This document shows, one piece after another, positions 35,381-64,000 of a stretch of DNA of 64,000 nt. The stretch is from Asterias amurensis (taxonomy: Eukaryota; Echinodermata; Asteroidea; Forcipulatida; Asteriidae): contig NC_092649.1 in assembly GCF_032118995.1 (NCBI RefSeq), forward strand, positions 20,521,832 to 20,585,831. The letters are read 5' to 3'. Positions within the stretch are counted from its first letter, which is position 1, and every line of letters begins with the position of its first letter. The position numbers and the translations under genes are program-made. The notes beneath the pieces are model-generated. The model saw only the letters and a program-made list of their open reading frames with translations. It was not told the origin of the DNA and ran no database searches.

Positions 35381-37585
35381 ATTACAAATTGTTATGTACA
35401 AATTATGTTTTCAAACCGGTATTCAGCGCTTCGGTGTTGTGCTATTTTAGGCTATGAATCAAATTTACCTGAAGATAAAATTGTTATCACAACTCGGCCT
35501 TCAAGCTTGGCTGAAACTACCCCCCCCCCCCCAAAGTTAAGGCCGTGATCAAACTATAACAATCACATTTGGTGCTTAATATGTGGCATGGTACCCCCAC
35601 CTTCTATAAGGTTTTCATTGCATTCTATGACCCTCAGGAATTCTTTGTAGTATTTTTATTTTATTTTTTTTTTTTTTGGGGGGGGGGAACTTCTTTACAA
35701 GGGAGGACAGTATTGGAGGACACCCTCGGCCACATATTGGGCTTGTTTGTTAAACAAATAAGTTACATGAACATGGTAAATGAGTTGTGGAAGTTTAAAT
35801 TGTAAACAGCACCAATTTATATACATCTAAAGCAATTTATACACACTCAAAATTGTAATAATATGACCAAAGAGCTAAATACATGTTTGCTAAAGTCTTG
35901 TGATTTTGACTAGAGCAAGCTAGTCGAAAGGTTGAGACCATTTTGAACTCGCTCCGCGGTAGTGAAGTTTATATTACACGTGAAGTCCCCTCCATCCACT
36001 ATAGACCTTTATCATGGGGCAGCCATCTTGAATTTTTCCCATTTGATATCAATGTTACCAAACCGAGGCTGGAAGAACAAAATAGTCTGGTTCCTATTTG
36101 CGAAGTGATTATTAGCATTCATTATTGTTGTCCGATACGAGGAACATGACCAAGATGAAGGCAGCATGATAAAGGTCTATTGGAGCAAGCCTGCCCAGTG
36201 CCACCCTTGCACCATGGCTATATAACCCTGAACCTGTCATACTTTGTGCGTGGACTGTTCGGAGTGTGTGCGTGTGTCGTCCTGACGGACTGTGAGCGTG
36301 GGCATGTCCACGCATTCAAACCGAGGACTTGGAGAGGGTTATAACTAAAGGGATCTGGGAAAAAGTCACACCGAGGACTTCCTCGATTCGATTTCGTGAA
36401 CAAAACCAATGGGTAAGTCTGAAAAATAAACTATGTCCAAACAATGGGAGAACAAAGAGATGTCCTCGGTTGACACCCTTAACACAGCTGTGTGCGTGTA
36501 TATCATCATGAAGAACTCTGTGCGTGGATAACTGCATAAACTAACTACATGAGTAGAGCGAGACAGCCTTGATTAAGATTACAACTCCACAGGCCCAAGT
36601 TGGAATTTAGCAATCTTCAACAAGTACTTTCGAAACGTCAAGTCCACTTGTTCCATTCGAACAACATATACTCAAAAGTGCGATTTAACTCTTTCATGCG
36701 ACGACCAGACTGCTCTTAACCATTTATTCTTTGGCACAAACATTTTATGAAAGACTATTGACTGTACAAGGGAATAGAATAAGTTACATATGACATTCTT
36801 TTTCTATTTTAAATAAAAGAAAAAACTCTTGATATACATGTACACAAACAGAGACCACTACTGTAGGTCTCTGTTGCCCTAGTCTTGCCCTTGGTTCCAC
36901 TGCAAAAGTCTCCCATAGACTTGAAGATTTTCCAGTGGAAGTGCCCACTTGCGAAACGAAAATGGCCTTGCCCTCTCAAAGATGACATTCCAGACTTGAC
37001 AATTTTTTTTTTACCAAAACAACATTTGGTTTCTTTGGGTTTTCGTCTGTATATGTATACATTTGGGAAGCTTGATGAAGACATCTCAAATGAACTGCTG
37101 GTGACCTTCTTCAAGATGCAACTTGCATACTGCCATTGTAAGAGAGACTCAAAGACATAAAGTCTGCTGCAGTACTGTCTGCCAATCTGTAGAACACACA
37201 AAGAAATCATAGTTTAGAACTGACACACAATGTACAAAACCACTTTTCTTGTTAATTTTTAGTTTCTCACATGTTCAAATAATGTTCATAGAAGCATACA
37301 ATTTCATGAAGTTTCATCACTTCAAGAGCTTTACTTTTTTAATAAGATTATTGATCATTGTAAACTGACAATTATCACTTTCACGAACTGAAATCAAGGT
37401 TAAATTTACCATTATAACACATGGCACGCACTGACCTACTAAAACACCAACCTCAAATGTGAAAAAAAAATGCTGCATTGTAATACATTGCATGGTGTCA
37501 GTTTGTGACAACGGAAAATGTTTGTTTTAATTGAACGAACCAACACAAACAATTCCACAGTATCATCAGGCTTTCATGTCAAAGT

Positions 37586-58757
<21,172 letters not shown>

Positions 58758-58800
58758 TGTGCAACAACATTTAAGAGCTCTCTGCTTCTGCCATCCTGAA

Positions 58801-61800
58801 AAATAGAAAATATAAATAACAAAACAATGTAAGAAAAATGTTAGTGTAGTCCATGTAATAATAATAATAATAATGCAATTAATGATGCGCCATCTATCTA
58901 GTGTACAAGAAACAACTTTTTGTAAACAACAAAAAAAGAAATATAGAATACAATAATAAATTATACAATGAATAATCTAAGTCAAGATGTGTATGAGGAT
59001 TTAAATAAATGAGTTTTCAGCAAGTTTTTTGAACAATGGAAGAGAACTACAGCATCTGATGTTATTACATTAGGTAAAGCGTTCCAAAGTTTAGGAGCAC
59101 AAGCGGGAAAGGCACGATAGCTTTAAGATGAGGAAGTTCTAGGAATAGTTTAAAAGGGACTTAGCAGAAGAACCACGAGTGCACTGCCCTTGAATTCAAT
59201 TACACGTTTATCACCGAAATGAAATACTTGAAAAGTACAGTGTCAGTTAAGTAAGTTCGAGTTCGGTTGTCTTTAAAATAACATTCTTTGATGTAAAATA
59301 GTCAGCGAGAAAACCATCTATTAACTGCATAAAAACAAACAGTTACCAAAAAAACATTTTTGTTCAGAAGTTCCGGTCATAAAATTATATACATGTAGTA
59401 TCTAATTTACCTCAATGAGATATCCCTTTTTGTAAAAATGAGTGAAAAAGTGGTGGCGAAAGTTATCCGCTTGGTTCATTGAGGAAACATTTTTTTTCCT
59501 CCATGCTTGGTTGTCTTTCAGTTATATGTCGACATGGTTGAGGTACATGTATAGACACAGGTCCAGTGGGTTGTACTTCTCTTTTTGAAATTTTGACTTT
59601 TTAAGAGCGCCATATCACTGAACTTCGAAAACGGCAGAATTCAGATAAACAGCGCCCCAGTTTCACTTCAGTGTCAGTGTAGGACTGTAGTCCTGAATTA
59701 GAGACGGGATGAGATTGAGAGAATATACTTACTTTACCAAAAACTATTTTTAGTTTGACAACTGAACTTCTGGAGACGGTGGTGCTCTGTTGGAATTATC
59801 CATAATTCATTTTGTTGTGGCAAGTGTCGTATACTTAAAGGTAACGTTCTGAGCTGAGCGAGTCCTCCACACTCTACACCGTTGTCCTACACATTTGCCT
59901 GGGCCTTGGTGGTGTGCCACTGGACTGGATGAAGTTGTGTTTTGTGTGTTGTGGATTGTTCGGGTTTTTTTCCAGATCAGAGCCACAACACACACAGAGT
60001 GCCACACACGACGAATGTAGTAAAATGATCCTGTGTGTTGAAACGTTATATGCCTTGTCTTGTTCGTTGAATTCTGGTAACTAATTTTAATAAAGACTAT
60101 CCAGTTTCATGAGTTGACGTTCACTATCCCGCCCTACATTTCGTGCTAACAACAAACTCTATCAATTAGACATAATTAAAATAAATTAGTGTTGTGCTTA
60201 CGGATTAGCAGCGCAATACACGTTCTGCTGGCATAAAGTTGCCATGCAACTGCTCAATATAAATTTACACTTTTAAACGAGTAGATGGTGTTAGTATGGA
60301 AACAGTTGTTATCTCAAAGTTTGGCTTATAAATAAAAAATAAATATATTTCTGTATAAAATTGAGCTAAGGTCCATTTAAAAATCGATAGAATACTTTTT
60401 AAAATGCTTTTAAACAATAGATTACAGGAAGTATAATGCATCACCAAACCTAAGATAATGGCAGTTTGTTTTCTCTCAAGAGTCCGTACTTATTTAACTC
60501 AACAGAGGGCGCTATTCAATTAGTTAATTTGCGCTTTGCAAGGTGCAGTCGGCTCACTTTTTTTGTCTAAAATCCTTAAATTTCACAGTAAAAAAGTCCT
60601 TATTCGGGAGTCTGTCAGTTTTTGGCAGGTCCATCTTTGAGAATAAACCAACTCCCTCCAAACCAAGACAACACTTTCTCCCTTGCACACTTCTTGTTCT
60701 ATGGTTTACATGGTTATTATTAACTGTTTGCCTCAAGTGTTGATCGCCCAGTCATTCACCCTGGGGGTGTGCGGTTGTGTGGGTGTGGGTGTGTGTGGCG
60801 GGGGGGGGGGGGGGGGGTGGGAGTGCTCAACTAGTTTGAACTAAAATCATTTAAATTTTTGATAGTGAACCGTTAATTTTTTTTGTAACAATCCCGTGAA
60901 ACAAAGAAAATAGAACTAAAGACATGGACAATCACACAAAGTGATAAAAAACACAATATTGCCAGCACCTGTTTTATTATTCATAAACTTTATTACATCG
61001 TCTTTAAATAAAACAAAGGCATATCTCCCTTTTTATGTCACTTAAAAAACGAATTACATACAGTTTTTGTAACTATCGAACATGACCACCTCATTTTTAA
61101 CACCTTGGCACTCCTTAAGTAAAATAAAAACTCTTCAAACGAGGTATAATGGCAGTCGCCCTATTTTGTCAATATCTTTGTTTGGGGGTGGCAGTCACAA
61201 GCCTGTAACTGACGTATAGCCACGGATCACACCAAAGAAGAAACAACCTAAGAAGCGACAGCAAAGGGATCACCTGAAGAGGGAGATATGTGACTTTTGT
61301 ATTTCCAATATCAAGTAAAAAACCACATAGATAACTGACTGGGTCAATTTCTGAATAGTTTCTTCACTTGATAATACCTAGGTTGTGTCCTATTGAATGA
61401 GCTATGATATTAGGCAAAGTCAGATTGAGGTGTAATAGAGTCATAATTCATTATTTTGGAGGACAACAGGCCTAGAATTACAAGCAGGCCATGGCCTCTG
61501 TTTGCCCATGGTCTTGGCCTTGATGCCCCTCCAAAACAGTTTCCCATTGATTTTAAGATTTCCAATGGAATATAAATTGGCCTTGCCCTTTCAAAGATGA
61601 AATTCCAGGTCTGCCACAAAAGATGTTGGTACCGAATTAGCTATGGGTAGTTGTAGTCTCTTCAATAACTTAGTGGTACTACAATTGATAACAAAGTTGC
61701 AGATCAAATCTTCCAGCCTGGAATCTTCCATGACCGTGTGGGGGTGTGCAATACTTGTTGAGAGATTGCTGGAAATTTCTGGATGGAGCTGAGCTGTTGT

Positions 61801-62452
61801 AATAAAGTAGCTGTTGGAGTGAGCAAGAGTATCTTGATGGATCCAAGTATTGATGGTCTTTGGTCTGGAAAACGATGGGAAACGAAAACACAATCAGAAA
61901 AATGAAAATATCTGCAAATCGAATAGCAAGAGTTCAACAAACATGTTTAGTATGTAAAGAAGGCTCATGGCACGTCGTGGCCTATCGGTTTAAGAGCACT
62001 GGACTCGAGCTCTGATGTTTCTGATCAGCAGGGTGGGTTCGAGTCCCAGTGGTGACACCTGTGTCCTTAAAGCAAGAAACTAAACCATGATGCTTTGTCC
62101 CTCGGATGGGACGTAAAGCCATTGGTCCTGTGTGTTGTGAAATGCACGTAAAAGAACCCAGTCACTTATCGCAAAGAGAAGGGATTTGCCCTGGTATTCC
62201 TTGTTTTATTGGCTGCATAGTTAGCCACAGCACCTTGTCAAACTTCCCCTTATCATGGTGCTTCGTAAAAGGAGTAGGTCTCACAATTCAAACGTAGTCC
62301 CACATACCTTGCAGGAAAATACTGTATGTTAAAGCGCCTTGAGCACCACTAAGTGACGATGTTAACAAGAAGCCACATATTGTTATTTATATACACATTA
62401 TTTTACCTAATTATTGCATCACCATTGTACACTGTATCCTGTTAGAGTTTAA
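58801..62452. other. Repeat-rich interval, no supportable coding gene
   Basis: Upstream side of the FAM194-type gene (its noncoding 5' exons may lie here). Contains a SINE/LINE-like tail repeat with (AAT)n and GCGTTCCAAAGTTTAGGAGC (58850-59170), a relative of the 23096 MITE (59395-59470), a GT/G-rich run (60766-60820), and a repeat shared with 36880-37020 (61430-61620). An exon-like stretch near 61679-61891 could not be linked to a gene. Confidence 0.5.
61972..62400 (+). repeat. tRNA-derived SINE, diverged
   Basis: ACGTCGTGGCCTATCGGTTT head, GGTGGGTTCGAGTCCCAGTG B-box region, then body with TGCACGTAAAAGAACCCAGT and GTTAAAGCGCCTTGAGC. Confidence 0.75.
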
Positions 62453-63705
62453 TTATGCTATAGGTGGAGCAGCTGGTGTTGTTATGTCCATATCAGCGAA
62501 CTCTCTCGCAAACCATACTCCAAAGGCGAAGAGAAACGCATTTTTGATGAACGACCTAAAACAAAAAAGTTTAATGGAAAACAGGGTCAGTTCCTACCTC
62601 CATGGTTAAATCAATCTGAAAGATTTACATGTATCTGCAAAATACAATCATGAAGGAAGGAAAAACCATGGTACAATGTATCTGAAATTTCTTTGAGATG
62701 GGGGGCGGGGGGGGGGGGGGGCCTGGAATTACACGAACTGACCGACTGTTTATAAGATTTCACAGCATAGGCTTTACTAGACCCACTAACTGGGGTGCCG
62801 TACTCCTTTTGTCAAAATTTTGACATTCTCTGTCGACAGAGCAATTCAATTCAATTTAATTCAATAATACGTTTATTCCATACTCTTGTTGAACAATTGT
62901 GAGAATTAAACAGTACATAGAAATGTACCAAATATAAAGCGCATTAAATTGTACAGCTAATAAATTAATAACTAGGAATTGACTATGTACAGAGAATGTC
63001 AAAATTTTGTCAAAAAAAAGAGTACAGCGCCCCAGTTACTGGGTCTATGGCTTTATAATGAAGAGCCCTTACTTGCAAGCTTCGATGCTTTTCTTGCATA
63101 TTAAAATAACAATTACCCTGAATTAACTTTTAGGCCGGTCCGGGTTGCAGAGGAGAGGGTTTTTTGTTTCTTTTCTGTTTTTCAAATGACAAAAGTGTTT
63201 TCTTTCTTTGGTTAGTTTTTATTTCACTTCAGACTTCCTACAGTTTTTAAAAATATTACTTGTTTATCAAGCAGTTTAGAAAGAGTCACAAAATCTTGAC
63301 GACCATCTTAAATGAAATGTATAATTTGGGCGAAATAAGATACTCGTCAAAAACAGAAAGTTAAACACGAAATCAAGGAGAGGGCAGGGAGGGGAAAAAT
63401 AAAAATCTTTAGTGGTGACCCAAAGGTGCAAAGTCCCCAAGCGTTTCATCATGCAACTATACACTGCTTGCACACAAAATATGCACGCTTGTGGCCAGGG
63501 ACCCGACTATTTATTTTACTTATTTGCAAGCACAACTTGTGTCTTCTTTTCCTCCTAAACGCTGGAAAAGTTTATCAATTTAAAAAACATCAGTGAAACA
63601 TTACTCAAATTCTCACCTCTTAAAAGGATTTTTGTACAAATCCTTGGTGAACCAAACACACTTTCCAACCAATGATGTTGTCTCTGTCGTTTTTACGTCC
63701 TTCAT
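62453..63705 (-). CDS. Small single-pass membrane protein, 63 aa
   Basis: Two exons, 63705-63617 and 62555-62453, join in phase through consensus splice sites (AG|GTGAG donor; TTTTAG acceptor). The basic N-terminal half (VWFTKDLYKNPFKRS) leads into one hydrophobic segment, about residues 34-45 (AFLFAFGVWFA), and a short tail ending TTPAAPPIA. The size and layout resemble small mitochondrial inner-membrane or microprotein families, but I do not recognise the family. An alternative start or further upstream exon is possible. Confidence 0.6.
62789..63047. repeat. MITE with inverted GTCAAAATTTTGAC ends, nested insertion
   Basis: Left GGGGTGCCGTACTCCTTTTG and right reverse counterpart AGAGTACAGCGCCCC. 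The centre carries an AATTCAATTCAATTTAATTC segment, a common 3' tail of retroposons in reverse orientation. In the intron of the 63-aa gene. Confidence 0.7.
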
Positions 63706-64000
63706 TTTGCTTGCCGACTCAATGGGTTGAATAATCTTTTTTTATTTTTATTTTTTATATATGACGATAGCGTCAGTTGGCTGGTGTTCACATCACTATA
63801 GCTATGCTTGTGTTAATTTGAACTATCTTTTACTAAAAAAAAAAATATTTGTAAAAGATTTTATTTCAATTACCTTTTACTAGCCTTTCGCAAATAATTC
63901 ACGAAAACAAAACGATAAACAAGTTGGATATCACTGCTTGAAACCATAAAGCTTGATGGCTTGTCCTTTACCGTCACACAAAAACAAATAGACCATTTAT
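63706..64000. other. Upstream of the small membrane-protein gene
   Basis: AT-rich, no coding region seen; presumably the promoter and 5'UTR of the 63-aa gene. Confidence 0.4.

Larger units (their letters stand above)
33230..37585. other. Intergenic region between VEZT and the FAM194-type gene
   Basis: Both genes end into it. A possible VEZT poly(A) signal AATAAA is at 33575. The rest is a G run (33288-33318), a TTAA-type remnant (33425-33570), a MITE with nested SINE (34141-34920), a 192-bp two-copy tandem duplication (35004-35380), G/T and C homopolymers, an inverted pair around ATAGACCTTTATCATG (36000, 36160), and a repeat shared with 61430-61620 (36880-37020). No gene is supportable. Confidence 0.6.

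Noticed and set aside
61679..61891. Minus-strand exon-like frame after a good acceptor (TTTTCCAG)
   Set aside because: Two frames are open, neither is recognisable, no partner exon joins in phase with confidence, and part of the area is a dispersed repeat.

Overview
The window is eukaryotic: spliced genes with GT-AG introns, tRNA-derived SINEs, many MITEs, homopolymer and trinucleotide tracts, and TTAGGG-type repeats. Gene content points to an invertebrate deuterostome, most likely an echinoderm (possibly a sea star): a RAG1-like/RAG2-like pair whose RAG2 keeps its PHD finger, an arylsulfatase B-like gene, a vezatin orthologue and a ciliate-style C3orf20/FAM194-like gene. The species assignment is inference.

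Layout. (1) 1-4938, minus: 5' half of an arylsulfatase B-like gene running off the left edge. (2) 4939-9376: MITEs and two foldback elements. (3) 9377-22882: a nested structure and the most important part of the window. A roughly 632-bp foldback element (arms of 16-bp GC-rich subrepeats, 9-bp target duplication GTCTGATAC) is split by a 12,869-bp RAG transposon (9873-22741). That transposon has terminal inverted repeats starting CACAGCG, a perfect 5-bp target duplication CTAGG, and two intact convergent three-exon genes: RAG2L (plus, 471 aa, six kelch blades and a PHD finger) and RAG1L (minus, 862 aa, all catalytic and zinc residues and the C-terminal CCGHC knuckle). It looks like a complete autonomous ProtoRAG-type element. 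(4) 23557-33229, plus: a complete 13-exon vezatin gene (793 aa) starting 675 bp from the foldback edge. (5) 33230-37585: repeat-rich intergenic DNA. (6) 37586-58757, minus: a complete 13-exon gene (1058 aa) with a FAM194-type motif. Its last intron holds a 1.7-kb uninterrupted (AAT)n array, and another intron carries a 91-bp minisatellite that copies an exon end with its splice donor. (7) 58800-64000: repeats and a two-exon gene for a 63-aa single-pass membrane protein.

How the parts work together: RAG1L (transposase: DNA binding and DDE catalysis) and RAG2L (kelch/PHD cofactor) are expected to act jointly on the two CACAGCG ends. The flanking genes are ordinary host genes with no functional link to the element. 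All exon joins given here were checked by hand for reading-frame phase; no database search was possible.
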